This document shows, piece by piece, positions 1 to 9,887 of a stretch of DNA of 64,000 nt. Source of the DNA: Polynucleobacter necessarius (lineage in GTDB: Bacteria; Pseudomonadota; Gammaproteobacteria; Burkholderiales; Burkholderiaceae); NCBI RefSeq assembly GCF_900096755.1, contig NZ_LT615227.1, positions 1,269,822-1,333,821 on the forward strand. Direction: 5' to 3'. The position numbers and the translations under genes are program-made. Below the pieces are notes generated by a model that ran no database searches, was not told the origin of the DNA, and saw only the letters and a list, made by a program, of their open reading frames with translations. Positions within the stretch are counted from its first letter, which is position 1, and every line of letters begins with the position of its first letter.

Positions 1-1
1 A

Positions 2-490
2 CGATTATTGGAAGTAAAGCCAACAGATAGAGTACTCGATTTATTTTGTGGCATTGGTAATTTCACACTACCGCTTGCTAGAAAAGCAAAACAGGTTTTA
101 GGAATCGAGGGTCTCGAGAGTTTGACGACTCGAGCAAAAGCAAATGCGCTTCACAATGGCCTAGTGGATAAAGCGAGCTTCATGCAAAGTGATTTGTTTG
201 AAGTCATGCCAGAAACGATCGCATCTTGGGGTAGAGCTGGGCGTTGGTTAATGGATCCACCGCGTGAAGGCGCCATGGAGATTTGCAAAGCACTTGCAGA
301 GCTGCATTTGCAACAAAGTGATTTAATTCCAGAGCGCATTGTGTATGTGTCGTGCAATCCCAAAACCCTAGCAAGAGACGTGGAGATTCTCTGCCACCAC
401 GCAGGGTATCGATTGAGTAGTGCGGGCATTATTAATATGTTCCCGCACACCTCCCACGTGGAATCTATGGCGGTTTTTGATCGCATCTAG
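2..490 (+). CDS. rlmD: 23S rRNA (uracil-5)-methyltransferase RlmD, C-terminal part (cut by window edge)
   Basis: This is the SAM-dependent methyltransferase half of an RlmD/RumA-type enzyme, which methylates U1939 of 23S rRNA. The reading frame is open from base 2, so the N-terminal TRAM domain and the Fe-S cysteines lie outside the window. Visible motifs are the SAM-binding loop DLFCGIGNFTLPLA, the catalytic-site motif DPPREGA and the nucleophile motif YVSCNPKTLARD, whose Cys attacks the uracil. The C-terminus MFPHTSHVESMAVF is typical of the family. The stop is TAG at 488-490. An apparent TTG start at 8 is internal to the gene and should not be used. Confidence 0.93.
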   Translation, partial: RLLEVKPTDRVLDLFCGIGNFTLPLARKAKQVLGIEGLESLTTRAKANALHNGLVDKASFMQSDLFEVMPETIASWGRAGRWLMDPPREGAMEICKALAELHLQQSDLIPERIVYVSCNPKTLARDVEILCHHAGYRLSSAGIINMFPHTSHVESMAVFDRI

Positions 491-669
491 GTGCTCAAGC
501 CTCTGATTTAGAAGTGGTTTCATCAAAATCAATCCCAATATGCCCCAATTTTGTGCATAGGGCATTTATGCGGTGCAATAGGCAAAAAAGCCCGTCTTAT
601 AGAAGAGTAGATTGAACTTGTGCGCAGAAGTGTAGGCGCCAAACCCGCAATTACTTTTGGGAGTGTGTC

Positions 670-750
670 ATGAAAGCCTCGGATAGTTTTGCCCTCTTAT
701 TCATTTTGATGGCGCTGTCTTACGCTGTAAGTATGTTCGTAGCAGCCTAA
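670..750 (+). CDS. possible small membrane protein, 26 residues
   Basis: The ORF begins ATG AAA GCC and encodes 26 residues with one hydrophobic segment (FALLFILMALSYAVSMFVAA) that could be a single transmembrane helix. A GGGAG stretch lies about 7 bases upstream of the ATG. It sits alone between rlmD and the convergent yccA-like gene and ends about 40 bases before that gene's terminator. I do not recognise a family. Evidence is limited to a start, a plausible ribosome site and hydrophobicity. Confidence 0.35.
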   Translation: MKASDSFALLFILMALSYAVSMFVAA

Positions 751-790
751 TTATTGGTTGCACGCGAATTGACAGAATCGCAGCAAAGAA

Positions 791-812
791 AAAGGCGCCC
801 GCAGGCGCCTTT
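791..812 (-). terminator. intrinsic terminator of the YccA-like gene
   Basis: A perfect 9-bp stem (AAAGGCGCC / GGCGCCTTT) encloses a 4-base loop. Read on the minus strand it is followed by a T-rich run (TTTTTCTTT), as expected for a rho-independent terminator 36 bases after the stop of the minus-strand gene. Confidence 0.75.
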
Positions 813-847
813 AGAGAACATCACACTTCAGTTCTTAATTACATCAG

Positions 848-1549
848 TTAATCTCTATTGCCACCAACAATACCCAGCAATGCGAGCAGGTTAGTGAAGA
901 CGTTATACACATCTAAGTAAATAGCCAAAGTAGCCATGATGTAGTTAGTCTCGCCGCCATTAATGACGCGTTGAACGTCAACCAAGATAAAGGCTGAGAA
1001 GATTGCGATAGCTAGTACCATCACAGTCAACATCAAGGCGGGCAGCTGCAACCAGATGTTTGCCAATGAAGCAACAATCAAGAGCAGCACACCAACCATC
1101 AGCCATTTGCCCATGCCAGCAAAGTCACTCTTGCTTACAGTGGCAATCGTCGCCATGGTGGCAAAGATAGCTGCTGTACCGCCGAAGGACAGCATGATGA
1201 GGGTCGCGCCATTGCTGTAGCTATTGAGCGTAAAGCCAACCAAACGGGACATCATGATGCCCATGAAGAAGGTAAAGCCCAGCAACAGGAGAACGCCTAC
1301 GCCGGTGTCTTTATTCTTTTCGATTGCCCAGAAGAAGCCAAAGGCAACAGCCATAAACACCATAAAGCCAATAAAAGGACTACCTGAGAACAGGTCTAGA
1401 CCCATGGCAACACCGAGCCAGGCGCCAATAACAGTAGGCACCATGGACAGTGCTAATAGGGCATAAGTATTGCGAAGTACACGGTTGCGTACTTGGATAG
1501 TGCTAATTGAGCCGGTTTGGCCAAAGCCGTAAGAGTTCAGATCACTCAT
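848..1549 (-). CDS. Bax inhibitor-1/YccA family membrane protein
   Basis: A 233-residue protein of the BI-1/YccA/YbhL family, an inner-membrane protein with about seven transmembrane helices. In bacteria YccA is a substrate and modulator of FtsH; other members act as proton-sensitive calcium leak channels. The first 20 residues are polar, then hydrophobic helices run almost to the C-terminus. The last helices carry the family's acidic residues (VDVQRVI, YLDVYNVF). The start is set at MSDLNSYGFG because AAGGAG lies 6-7 bases upstream; a longer frame adds 15 residues without family similarity. Context gives no further clue: the gene stands alone, divergent from ndk. Confidence 0.9.
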   Translation of the reverse strand: MSDLNSYGFGQTGSISTIQVRNRVLRNTYALLALSMVPTVIGAWLGVAMGLDLFSGSPFIGFMVFMAVAFGFFWAIEKNKDTGVGVLLLLGFTFFMGIMMSRLVGFTLNSYSNGATLIMLSFGGTAAIFATMATIATVSKSDFAGMGKWLMVGVLLLIVASLANIWLQLPALMLTVMVLAIAIFSAFILVDVQRVINGGETNYIMATLAIYLDVYNVFTNLLALLGIVGGNRD

Positions 1550-1620
1550 ATTGACTCCTTCTTTTTCATAGTTAATACAAGAGCCCATACCCATATATTT
1601 AGTAAGTAGGGCTGTTGAGG

Positions 1621-1644
1621 GTAAGTATAGACGTAAGTATAGAC
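1621..1644. repeat. 12-bp exact tandem duplication
   Basis: GTAAGTATAGAC occurs twice head to tail in the divergent promoter region between the YccA-like gene and ndk. It looks like a simple slippage duplication. Confidence 0.85.
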
Positions 1645-1757
1645 AAAACGCCTAAATTTCAAGCCCCCACCTAAAAGACCTACAAATTAAAGGCTTATGC
1701 CCTGTAAATTCAATGGCTTAGCCCTACTTATATAGGGGTAAATACCGTCAGGCAATG

Positions 1758-1763
1758 TATAAT
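1758..1763 (+). promoter_or_regulatory. candidate -10 box for ndk
   Basis: A perfect TATAAT lies 75 bases upstream of the ndk start. No convincing -35 hexamer is seen 16-18 bases upstream, so the assignment rests on the -10 alone. Confidence 0.35.
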
Positions 1764-1837
1764 TCGGGGGTCGCTGAAGTAGGGTGGCTTTTGGCCTTAC
1801 CCAGCAAATACCTTTGAAATCACTATTGGAGTCTTGA

Positions 1838-2263
1838 ATGGCAATTGAACGCACCCTTTCTATTATCAAACCTGATGCTGTCGCTAAAAACGTCATCGGC
1901 AAAATCTATGACCGTTTTGAATCTGCTGGTTTGAAGATTGTTGCTTCCAGAATGGCGCACCTTTCACAAGTTGAAGCTGAGCAGTTCTATGGCGTTCATA
2001 AAGACCGTCCTTTCTTTAAAGACTTGGTGAGCTTCATGGTCTCTGGTCCTGTAATGATTCAAGTATTGCAAGGCGAAGGCGCTATTGCTAAGAATCGTGA
2101 CTTGATGGGCGCTACCGATCCTAAGAAAGCGGAAAAAGGCACAATCCGTGCTGACTTTGCTGACAGTATCGATGCAAACGCCGTTCATGGTTCTGACGCT
2201 CCTGAAACAGCTGCTGTGGAAGTTGCCTTCTTCTTCCCTGGCATGAATGTTTTCAATCGTTAA
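1838..2263 (+). CDS. ndk: nucleoside diphosphate kinase
   Basis: A 141-residue cytoplasmic enzyme that passes the gamma phosphate from ATP to other (d)NDPs through a phosphohistidine. It is full length for the family. It begins [15 protein letters not shown], and the catalytic histidine is in [12 protein letters not shown] near residue 117. The ATG is preceded by TTGGAG at good spacing. It heads the plus-strand housekeeping run, with rlmN starting 32 bases after its stop, an order conserved in Burkholderiales. Confidence 0.97.
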   Translation: MAIERTLSIIKPDAVAKNVIGKIYDRFESAGLKIVASRMAHLSQVEAEQFYGVHKDRPFFKDLVSFMVSGPVMIQVLQGEGAIAKNRDLMGATDPKKAEKGTIRADFADSIDANAVHGSDAPETAAVEVAFFFPGMNVFNR

Positions 2264-2295
2264 TCGATAAACCTATTCATTTATAAGTAGGCGCA

Positions 2296-3513
2296 TTGAC
2301 CTCCCCGCGCGTAAATCTCTTAGATTTTGACGCTGACCAAATGGCGGCGTATGTCGCGGGGTTGAATGAAAAGCCCTTTAGGGCAAAGCAGCTCATGCAG
2401 TGGATACATCAACGCGGTGTATCTGACATTAATGACATGAGCGATCTGGCAAAAAGCTTCAGAGCAACATTGCTAGACAAAGCAGAAGTGCTTTCTCTCC
2501 CCGTAATTAAAGACGAACACGCCGCTGACGGCACCCGCAAGTGGTTGCTGGACGTGGGCGCTGGTAATGCGGTCGAGTCTGTTTTTATCCCTGAGGATGA
2601 TCGAGGCACCTTGTGCATCTCTTCTCAGGCTGGTTGCGCGGTGAACTGCCGCTTCTGTTCAACAGGATATCAAGGCTTCTCACGTAATCTCACTTCCGGT
2701 GAAATCATCGGGCAACTTTGGTTTGCAGAACATCTTTTGCGTAATGATCCGGAGGCTGTACGCAGAATCGAAAAGTTTCCAACACCTGGTTGGGAGCATA
2801 CCGGTCGCGTGATTTCGAATGTGGTGATGATGGGTATGGGTGAGCCCTTGCTCAATTACGACAATGTGGTTTCTGCATTGCGCTTAATGCTCGATGACAG
2901 GGCGTATGGTTTATCACGTCGTCGTGTGACAGTTTCTACATCGGGCGTCGTACCGATGATTGATCGTCTTGCGCAAGATTGCCCAGTAGCATTGGCAGTT
3001 TCATTGCATGCACCGAATGACGCATTGCGTGACCAATTGGTGCCGCTCAATCAAAAGTATCCATTACGCGAATTGCTGGACGCATGTGAGCGTTACTTAC
3101 CATTTGCGCCAAGAGATTTTTTGACCTTTGAATACTGCATGCTCGATGGTGTGAATGATTCTGATATTCAGGCAAAAGAATTGGTGCGCTTGCTTAGAAA
3201 CATTAAATGCAAGATCAATCTCATCCCCTTTAATCCGTTCCCAGAGTCTGGTCTTAAGCGCTCGCCGGCTCAGCGTGTGAATGCTTTCGCTGGCATTCTC
3301 TTGGATGCTGGCATGGTTGCGACGGTGCGTAAGACTCGTGGTGATGACATCACAGCGGCGTGCGGTCAATTGGCAGGGGATGTTGTAGACCGCACTCGAG
3401 TTCGTGAACGAGCTGTGCACAATGCTGAGATAGAGCTTACCGAAGTTGAGTCTGATGACGATTTTGATTCAGAGCCAAATGTACACATCCCATCGAGTGG
3501 CTCAAAAAATTAA
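2296..3513 (+). CDS. rlmN: dual-specificity rRNA/tRNA adenine-C2 methyltransferase RlmN
   Basis: A 405-residue radical-SAM enzyme that makes 2-methyladenosine at A2503 of 23S rRNA and at A37 of some tRNAs, aiding fidelity. The CX3CX2C iron-sulfur motif is visible (CAVNCRFC, around residue 118), as are GMGEPLLNY and the C-terminal catalytic Cys in [13 protein letters not shown]. The start is TTG at 2296 after AAGTAGG; the sequence from [16 protein letters not shown] fits the expected N-terminus. The C-terminal tail (last ~35 residues) is acidic and variable. The gene lies between ndk and ispG. Confidence 0.96.
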   Translation: MTSPRVNLLDFDADQMAAYVAGLNEKPFRAKQLMQWIHQRGVSDINDMSDLAKSFRATLLDKAEVLSLPVIKDEHAADGTRKWLLDVGAGNAVESVFIPEDDRGTLCISSQAGCAVNCRFCSTGYQGFSRNLTSGEIIGQLWFAEHLLRNDPEAVRRIEKFPTPGWEHTGRVISNVVMMGMGEPLLNYDNVVSALRLMLDDRAYGLSRRRVTVSTSGVVPMIDRLAQDCPVALAVSLHAPNDALRDQLVPLNQKYPLRELLDACERYLPFAPRDFLTFEYCMLDGVNDSDIQAKELVRLLRNIKCKINLIPFNPFPESGLKRSPAQRVNAFAGILLDAGMVATVRKTRGDDITAACGQLAGDVVDRTRVRERAVHNAEIELTEVESDDDFDSEPNVHIPSSGSKN

Positions 3514-3531
3514 ATTAAAGATTAGAACCTC

Positions 3532-4803
3532 ATGAGCTCTAATAATTCATTACCACCACTACCCTTGGGGCCAAGCCCTAAGCGAGCAACGCGTCAAGCT
3601 ACCGTTGCCTGGAAGTCCAACATCATCACCGTTGGTGGTGATGCACCTGTACGCGTGCAATCGATGACGAATACCGATACTGCTGATGCAGTAGGTACAG
3701 CAATTCAGGTAAAAGAATTGGCGCGCGCCGGCTCTGAGATGGTGCGTATCACTGTGAATACGCCGGAAGCTGCAGCAGCCGTTCCGTATATTCGTGAGCA
3801 GTTGGACAAGATGGATGTGTTGGTGCCTTTGATTGGTGACTTTCATTACAACGGCCATACTTTATTAAATGATTTTCCGGAGTGCGCTAAAGCGCTCTCG
3901 AAGTACCGTATTAACCCAGGCAATGTGGGTAAGGGCGCCAAGCGTGACCCACAGTTTGCGCAAATGATTGAAGCGGCTTGTAAATATGACAAGCCGCTTC
4001 GCATTGGTGTGAACTGGGGCAGCTTAGATCAAGACCTCTTAGCTTCAATCATGGATAGCAATGCTGCATTGGCTACTCCAAAGACTGCGCAAGAAGTGAT
4101 GATTGAGGCGCTGATTCAGTCGGCCTTACAGTCAGCAGAAAAAGCAGTTGAGTTTGGTATGAACCCAAACCAAATTTTGCTCTCATGCAAAGTCAGTAAT
4201 GTGCAAGACTTGGTTGCGGTATATCGCGACCTCTCACGTCGCTCTGACTATCCTTTGCACTTGGGTTTAACTGAGGCAGGTATGGGCAGCAAAGGCATTG
4301 TTTCCTCCACTGCAGCAATGGGTATTTTGTTGCAAGAGGGTATTGGTGACACCATTCGCGTTTCATTAACGCCTGATCCTGGTGCGCCACGTGAAAACGA
4401 AGTCATTGTTGCTCAAGAGATTTTGCAAACAATGGGTTTGCGTAACTTCACCCCAATGGTGATTGCGTGTCCTGGTTGCGGGAGAACGACTAGCACCACT
4501 TTTCAAGAATTAGCAGCAAACATTCAATCCTATCTGCGCCAGCAAATGCCGGTCTGGAAGAAAACCCACCCGGGAGTGGAGAATATGAATGTGGCTGTAA
4601 TGGGCTGCATCGTTAACGGCCCAGGTGAGAGTAAGCATGCCAATATTGGCATTTCCCTGCCGGGAACAGGTGAAACCCCAGCGGCACCAGTGTTTGTGGA
4701 TGGTGTTAAGGTAAAAACCTTGCGCGGTGAGAAAATTGCAGAAGAGTTCCAAGTGATTGTTGACGAGTACGTTAAACAAAACTACGCAGCAAAAGTTGAA
4801 TAA
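3532..4803 (+). CDS. ispG: 4-hydroxy-3-methylbut-2-enyl diphosphate synthase (flavodoxin)
   Basis: A 423-residue 4Fe-4S enzyme of the non-mevalonate (MEP) isoprenoid pathway. It reductively opens the cyclic diphosphate MEcPP to HMBPP. The N-terminal TIM barrel has [12 protein letters not shown], and the C-terminal cluster ligands are in CPGCGRT and [10 protein letters not shown]. Full length for the proteobacterial single-module type. It starts 18 bases after rlmN. The rodZ/pilF-like genes often found here in relatives are absent. Confidence 0.97.
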   Translation: MSSNNSLPPLPLGPSPKRATRQATVAWKSNIITVGGDAPVRVQSMTNTDTADAVGTAIQVKELARAGSEMVRITVNTPEAAAAVPYIREQLDKMDVLVPLIGDFHYNGHTLLNDFPECAKALSKYRINPGNVGKGAKRDPQFAQMIEAACKYDKPLRIGVNWGSLDQDLLASIMDSNAALATPKTAQEVMIEALIQSALQSAEKAVEFGMNPNQILLSCKVSNVQDLVAVYRDLSRRSDYPLHLGLTEAGMGSKGIVSSTAAMGILLQEGIGDTIRVSLTPDPGAPRENEVIVAQEILQTMGLRNFTPMVIACPGCGRTTSTTFQELAANIQSYLRQQMPVWKKTHPGVENMNVAVMGCIVNGPGESKHANIGISLPGTGETPAAPVFVDGVKVKTLRGEKIAEEFQVIVDEYVKQNYAAKVE

Positions 4804-4827
4804 AGCCAAGTTAGAACAAGAATAAAA

Positions 4828-6159
4828 ATGACTGATCAAAACAAAGAGCAAAAAGCGCAAGCCAAGATTCAAAAAATCAATGGCGTACGCGGCATGAATG
4901 ATTTGCTACCAGCGGATGCTGCGCAGTGGGCTCATCTTGAACATGTTCTGCGCGATTTAACTCGCGCCTATGGCTATGAATTTTTGAGAACGCCAATTGT
5001 TGAGGCGACTGCGGTATTTCAGCGTGGCATCGGTGAAGTCACTGACATTGTTGAAAATGAAATGTACTCATTTGAGGACCGCTTGAATGGTGAGCAACTC
5101 ACTTTGCGTCCTGAGGGCACCGCTGCATTAGTGCGTTCTGTCATTGAAAACAATTTGCTTTACGAAGGACCTAAGCGTCTTTGGTATACCGGTCCTATGT
5201 TCCGTCATGAGCGTCCACAGCGTGGTCGTTATCGCCAGTTTCATCAATTTGGCATTGAGGCGCTTGGCTTTGCTGGCCCCGACATCGACGCAGAGATCAT
5301 CCTGATGGGTCAACGCCTATGGGATGAGCTAGGACTGAAAGGTGTTCGTCTAGAAATTAACTCATTAGGTCAGGCCCCTGAGCGCGCAGAGCATCGCGCA
5401 GCCTTAGTGACTTACTTTGAGAAACACAAATCACAGCTCGATGAAGATTCACAACGTCGCTTGATTAGCAATCCTTTGCGAATCTTGGATTCTAAAAACC
5501 CAGAGATGCAGGCCTTGATTGAAGGTGCGCCAAAACTATTAGATTTCTTGGGTGAAGAGTCGCTTAAGCATTTCAACGCAGTGCAGGCCTTGCTTAAAGC
5601 AAACAATATTCCTTGCAAAATTAATCCGCGTTTAGTGCGTGGCTTGGATTACTACAATCTGACTGTATTCGAATGGATCACTGATGAGTTAGGTGCGCAA
5701 GGCACTATCGCAGGTGGTGGGCGCTACGATCCATTGATCGAGCGTATGGGCGGCAAGGCTGCACCTGCTTGTGGTTGGGCAATGGGTATGGAGCGTGTTC
5801 TGGAGTTAATGAGGGTCTCCGGTTCTTCGCCGGAAGCGCATGCCCAATGCGATATCTTTGTTCTGCATCAAGGTGGCGAGACGCTAACGGCCGCCATGAT
5901 TATTGCTGAGCGCTTACGTAGCGCTGGAATCGATACTATTTTGTTCTGCCCGCCAGATGGGCAATCAGCCAGCTTTAAGTCTCAAATGAAGAAAGCCGAC
6001 AGCAGTGGGGCTGCCTTTGCGGTGATTATTGGCCCTGATGAGCTAGCTAAAAATGAGGCTCAACTCAAGGACTTACGTGGCACAGGCGAGCAAAAGTCTG
6101 TTCCCTTGGATGATGTCCTGGGGGCGGCAATTGATGCCCTAGTAGGCGCCTCCGAATAG
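4828..6159 (+). CDS. hisS: histidyl-tRNA synthetase
   Basis: A 443-residue class II aminoacyl-tRNA synthetase that charges tRNA-His. It shows the N-terminal [10 protein letters not shown], motif 2 ([18 protein letters not shown]), the histidine-specific [13 protein letters not shown] and motif 3 ([14 protein letters not shown]). A C-terminal anticodon-binding domain follows from about residue 340. The stop is TAG. A paralogue lacking tRNA charging, hisZ, lies 7 kb downstream. Confidence 0.97.
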   Translation: MTDQNKEQKAQAKIQKINGVRGMNDLLPADAAQWAHLEHVLRDLTRAYGYEFLRTPIVEATAVFQRGIGEVTDIVENEMYSFEDRLNGEQLTLRPEGTAALVRSVIENNLLYEGPKRLWYTGPMFRHERPQRGRYRQFHQFGIEALGFAGPDIDAEIILMGQRLWDELGLKGVRLEINSLGQAPERAEHRAALVTYFEKHKSQLDEDSQRRLISNPLRILDSKNPEMQALIEGAPKLLDFLGEESLKHFNAVQALLKANNIPCKINPRLVRGLDYYNLTVFEWITDELGAQGTIAGGGRYDPLIERMGGKAAPACGWAMGMERVLELMRVSGSSPEAHAQCDIFVLHQGGETLTAAMIIAERLRSAGIDTILFCPPDGQSASFKSQMKKADSSGAAFAVIIGPDELAKNEAQLKDLRGTGEQKSVPLDDVLGAAIDALVGASE

Positions 6160-6207
6160 AATGAGCTTCATATACCCTCAATTACTGATTAATTGGCTTG
6201 GATTGAT

Positions 6208-6867
6208 ATGCCTTTAGATTTAGAAGAACAAGAACAGTGGGACCAACTTAAAGCGTTTTGGCAAAAGTATCGCAATCTGATCACTGGTATTGTGACCGTT
6301 GCCTTATTTGCATATGCCGCTTATAGCGGCTACCAATGGTGGCGTAATAACCAAGCTTTGGAGGCGTCGAAACTTTACGAAACCATGGTCTCTGCAATTG
6401 CTAAAGGCGATAAAGATCAAACTTTGCGCGCCGCCGATGATTTGCAAAAAGATTTTGCACGCACACCATATGCTCCTATGTCGAGTTTGATTGCTGCGCG
6501 CATTGCCTCTGATGCTGGCGACAGTGCTAAGGCTTTGGATTATTTGCGTTGGACCGCTAAGAATGCTTCAAATGATGGCTACCTTGCGTTGGCTAAATTA
6601 CGTTTAGTTTCTCAATTGATTGAGCAGGGTGGCGAAAAGGATTCTGTAGAAGCAGATCAAATTTTGAAAGACAAGCCTGTTGCCGGTTTCGAAGCCTTAT
6701 GGCTTGAGCGTCGCGGAGATTGGTATCTGGCGCAAAAGCAAAATGAAAAAGCCAAGCAAAGTTATCAAGAGGCTTGGAAGAAATTAGACCAGGCAAAAGA
6801 ATTCCCTGAAGAGGCGCGTCGTCTCTTAAAGGTTAAATTGGATGCTGTAGGCGGAATCGCTCAGTGA
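6208..6867 (+). CDS. YfgM-like ancillary SecYEG translocon subunit (tetratricopeptide protein)
   Basis: A protein of about 219 residues with a short cytoplasmic N-terminus (PLDLEEQEQWDQLKAFW), one membrane helix (ITGIVTVALFAYAAYSGYQWW) and a periplasmic TPR-like helical domain ending in PEEARRLLKVKLDAVGG. YfgM-type proteins link the SecYEG translocon to periplasmic chaperones. The position between hisS and bamB is conserved. The start is uncertain: ATG 6208 follows a GGA, while TTG 6193 would add five residues without a ribosome site. The stop overlaps the region where bamB begins. Confidence 0.88.
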   Translation: MPLDLEEQEQWDQLKAFWQKYRNLITGIVTVALFAYAAYSGYQWWRNNQALEASKLYETMVSAIAKGDKDQTLRAADDLQKDFARTPYAPMSSLIAARIASDAGDSAKALDYLRWTAKNASNDGYLALAKLRLVSQLIEQGGEKDSVEADQILKDKPVAGFEALWLERRGDWYLAQKQNEKAKQSYQEAWKKLDQAKEFPEEARRLLKVKLDAVGGIAQ

Positions 6868-6878
6868 TAAATACGGGA

Positions 6879-8033
6879 ATGAAAGCAATGAAGCATTTAC
6901 CAAAGGTTATTGGCACAGCCCTTTTAGTGGGTTCTGTGACTCTTGCATTAGTTGCTTGTTCTGGTGGTTCAAGAGTTCGTAAGCCGGCTGAATTGGCCCC
7001 GGTTAGTAATCAGTTTGACTTGCAGCCAGTATGGTCTACCAGCGTTGGCTCTTCAGAGACATTTAACTTTCATCCTGTAGTTGCGGGTGATGCTGTGTAT
7101 GCGGCATCTCATCGTGGCAACTTAGCAAAAATCAATTTAAATAATGGCGAAAAGGTTTGGGAGACATCGGTTCCCGAGCGTTTGTCCATCGGTCCAGGAT
7201 CTGACGGCCGCACTACTGTTGCCGTAAGCACCAAGGGAACCGTGTATGCCTATGACGATACCGGCAAGCAGATTTGGAAGGTAAGCGTTGGCAGTGAAGT
7301 ATTGAGCGAGCCAGTGGTGGCTGGCGGCATTGTGGTTGTTCGTGCCCTGGATAATCGTTTCATCGGTTTGGATGCGCAAACAGGCGTGCGCAAGTGGACA
7401 TATCAGCGTCAGCAATCCGCCCTGTCCTTACGCGTTGGTTACGGCATGCTCGCTATTAATAACGAAGTGATTGTGACTGGATTTGCTGGCGGTCGTTTTG
7501 GCATGATTGTGATTGCCAATGGCGGTCTTGTTTGGGAAACACCGGTTTCTTTCCCTAAAGGCTTTTCTGAGATTGAGCGCTTGAATGACGTTACAGCCAA
7601 GCCAAGCATGGAAGGCGAAATCATCTGTGCGGTTTCATATCAAGGCCGGATTGGTTGTGGCCAGGCGCGTACAGGAAACCTTTTGTGGTTTAAGGATTAC
7701 TCAAGCTATACCGGCACCTCACAAAGCCAAGAGCTTGTCTTCTCGGCAAATGAAAAATCTTATGTCACTGCTTTCGCGGTCAAAGATGGCACACAAGTTT
7801 GGGAAAACACCCAGCTCACATACCGAGATGTGGGTGAATCTCTAGCCATCGGTAGAGTTTTATTAATGGGTGATGCTCAAGGCTACATCCATGCATTTTC
7901 ACAGTCGAATGGCGAGATGGTTGCGCGTATTCGTCACGATAGCAGTCCAATCTCGGCAGCGCCAATTGCAGTTGGCGGCCTCATCTTGGTTCAGTCTCAA
8001 GGTGGAAAAATAGCGGCGTACAGTCCAAAATGA
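6879..8033 (+). CDS. bamB: outer-membrane assembly lipoprotein BamB
   Basis: A beta-propeller lipoprotein of the BAM complex, which inserts beta-barrel proteins into the outer membrane. The N-terminus is a lipoprotein signal peptide with lipobox LVAC, so the mature protein starts at the Cys of CSGGSRVR. Repeated PQQ-like blades follow ([35 protein letters not shown]). Three starts are possible: GTG 6864, ATG 6879 and ATG 6888. ATG 6879 is chosen because GGGA precedes it, but this is not certain. The stop overlaps the der start by four bases, implying translational coupling. Confidence 0.93.
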   Translation: MKAMKHLPKVIGTALLVGSVTLALVACSGGSRVRKPAELAPVSNQFDLQPVWSTSVGSSETFNFHPVVAGDAVYAASHRGNLAKINLNNGEKVWETSVPERLSIGPGSDGRTTVAVSTKGTVYAYDDTGKQIWKVSVGSEVLSEPVVAGGIVVVRALDNRFIGLDAQTGVRKWTYQRQQSALSLRVGYGMLAINNEVIVTGFAGGRFGMIVIANGGLVWETPVSFPKGFSEIERLNDVTAKPSMEGEIICAVSYQGRIGCGQARTGNLLWFKDYSSYTGTSQSQELVFSANEKSYVTAFAVKDGTQVWENTQLTYRDVGESLAIGRVLLMGDAQGYIHAFSQSNGEMVARIRHDSSPISAAPIAVGGLILVQSQGGKIAAYSPK

Positions 8034-9394
8034 ATCCAGTCATCACCATCGTCGGTCGTCCCAATGTGGGGAAGTCGACTCTCTTTAATCGCTTAACGCG
8101 TTCACGTGATGCATTGGTGGCCGATTTCTCTGGTTTAACCAGAGATCGTCACTATGGCAAAGGTCGTATCGGTGAGCGTGCGTTTATTTGCGTTGATACC
8201 GGTGGTTTTGAGCCGGTCGCCAAAACGGGCATTGTTGCCGAGATGGCAAAGCAAACCAAACAAGCCGTTGCCGAATCTGACATTGTGATTTTCTTGGTAG
8301 ATGGCCGTTTAGGTATGGCGCCGCAAGATCGAGTCATTGCAGATTTCTTGCGTAAGACCGGTAGACCAGTCATTCTGGCGGTAAACAAAACTGAAGGTAT
8401 GCAAGCGGGTGTAGTTACCGCAGACTTTCATGAGCTCGGCTTAGGTGAGCCATTCCCAATTTCTTCTGCGCACAGTGACGGTGTTCGCGGTCTGATTGAT
8501 GATGCCTTGGATTCTCTTGGTATTGCAGAGCCGGATGAAGATGAATTGGCCAACGATCCAAATCGCCCAATGAAGATTGCGGTAGTGGGTCGTCCGAACG
8601 TCGGCAAATCAACGCTGATCAATAAGCTGATTGGTGAAGAGCGCGTGATTGCATTTGACATGCCTGGAACTACTCGCGATGCGATTGAAGTTCCGTTTGA
8701 GCGCAACGGTAAGCCTTATATTCTGGTTGATACCGCAGGTTTGCGTCGTCGCGGCAAAGTATTTGAGGCGATTGAAAAGTTCTCTGTGGTTAAAACATTG
8801 CAAGCCATTGCGGACTGTAATGTCGTGATCTTGATGTTGGATGCTCAGCAAGATATTTCTGAGCAAGATGCTCATATCGCTGGCTTTATTGTGGAAGCTG
8901 GCCGCGCATTAGTAGTTGCGGTGAATAAGTGGGATGGGATCGATGCGTACGTTAAAGAGCATGCCCGCCTAGAGATTGCCCAAAAGCTGCGCTTCCTCGA
9001 TTTTGCGAACGTTCATCCGATCTCCGCTAAGAAGGGCACTGGTCTTAAAGAACTTTTTAAAGATGTGGATGCCGCTTACGCTGCAGCAATGGCAAAACTA
9101 CCAACACCACGCTTAACTCGTATCTTGCAAGAGGCTATTGAGCATCAACAGCCAAAACGGGTTGATATGGGACGTCCAAAATTGCGCTACGCCCACCAAG
9201 GGGGCATGAATCCTCCAATCGTGGTTATTCATGGCACTTCCTTGAGTGGTGTTACCGATAGCTACAAGCGCTATCTAGAAGGGCGCTTTAGGGATGCCTT
9301 TAAATTACGGGGCACACCATTACGCATCCAGATGAATACCGCTAAAAACCCCTATGTAGATGCTGATAAGGGTAAAAAAGGCAAAAAGCGCTAA
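8030..9394 (+). CDS. der: ribosome-associated GTPase Der (EngA)
   Basis: A 454-residue essential GTPase for 50S subunit maturation. It has two tandem G domains, each with GRPNVGKST (near residues 9 and 184), DTGG/DTAG and NKxE/NKWD motifs, followed by a KH-like C-terminal domain ending in a lysine-rich tail. It starts on the ATGA overlap with bamB. Full length, no defects. Confidence 0.97.
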   Translation: MNPVITIVGRPNVGKSTLFNRLTRSRDALVADFSGLTRDRHYGKGRIGERAFICVDTGGFEPVAKTGIVAEMAKQTKQAVAESDIVIFLVDGRLGMAPQDRVIADFLRKTGRPVILAVNKTEGMQAGVVTADFHELGLGEPFPISSAHSDGVRGLIDDALDSLGIAEPDEDELANDPNRPMKIAVVGRPNVGKSTLINKLIGEERVIAFDMPGTTRDAIEVPFERNGKPYILVDTAGLRRRGKVFEAIEKFSVVKTLQAIADCNVVILMLDAQQDISEQDAHIAGFIVEAGRALVVAVNKWDGIDAYVKEHARLEIAQKLRFLDFANVHPISAKKGTGLKELFKDVDAAYAAAMAKLPTPRLTRILQEAIEHQQPKRVDMGRPKLRYAHQGGMNPPIVVIHGTSLSGVTDSYKRYLEGRFRDAFKLRGTPLRIQMNTAKNPYVDADKGKKGKKR

Positions 9395-9574
9395 TTTGGG
9401 CTAAGCTTTCAGTCTGATTTGAAGGGGGCTTGATTTTTTCAGAAATCAGCCCAATATAGATAGTTCAGTAGGTTGTAATGAAGTTGTATTACGCAATATG
9501 TAATGAAATTGGTATTTAAATAAAAAAGCAAGACTCCCAAAAAAGTAGTTAACAAAAGATAAATAAGGGGCAGT

Positions 9575-9817
9575 ATGAATAACAACAAAATTCAATTACT
9601 TCAGGATCCATTTCTTAATGCTTTGCGCAAAGAACCTGTTCCTGTTTCGATCTATCTCGTGAACGGTATTAAGTTGCAAGGCAATATTGAATCTTTTGAT
9701 CAATACGTTGTCCTCTTGCGCAATACTGTGACGCAGATGGTTTACAAGCATGCAATCTCGACGATCGTTCCTGCTCGCGCGATTGATTTCCGTTTAGAAG
9801 AAGCTAGCCCTGTATAA
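9575..9817 (+). CDS. hfq: RNA chaperone Hfq
   Basis: An 80-residue Sm-like protein that forms hexamers and pairs small RNAs with mRNAs. The Sm1 motif ([27 protein letters not shown]) and the Sm2 motif with [12 protein letters not shown] are complete. The start has AAGGGG upstream. The 180-base gap after der contains a weak TTGATT...TATAGA pair (9430-9460) that could be a promoter. Linked to hflX-hflK-hflC as in most proteobacteria. Confidence 0.97.
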   Translation: MNNNKIQLLQDPFLNALRKEPVPVSIYLVNGIKLQGNIESFDQYVVLLRNTVTQMVYKHAISTIVPARAIDFRLEEASPV

Positions 9818-9887
9818 AACTGGAGTAGATGCGACTCACGCCGTTCTGGTTGGAGTAGACACAGGACGCGAAGATTTTGCAGATAGC

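Noticed and set aside
9421..9455. Terminator-like GGGCTTGATTT...AAATCAGCCC after der
   Set aside because: Bulged stem and no T tract after it; it may equally be part of the hfq promoter region.
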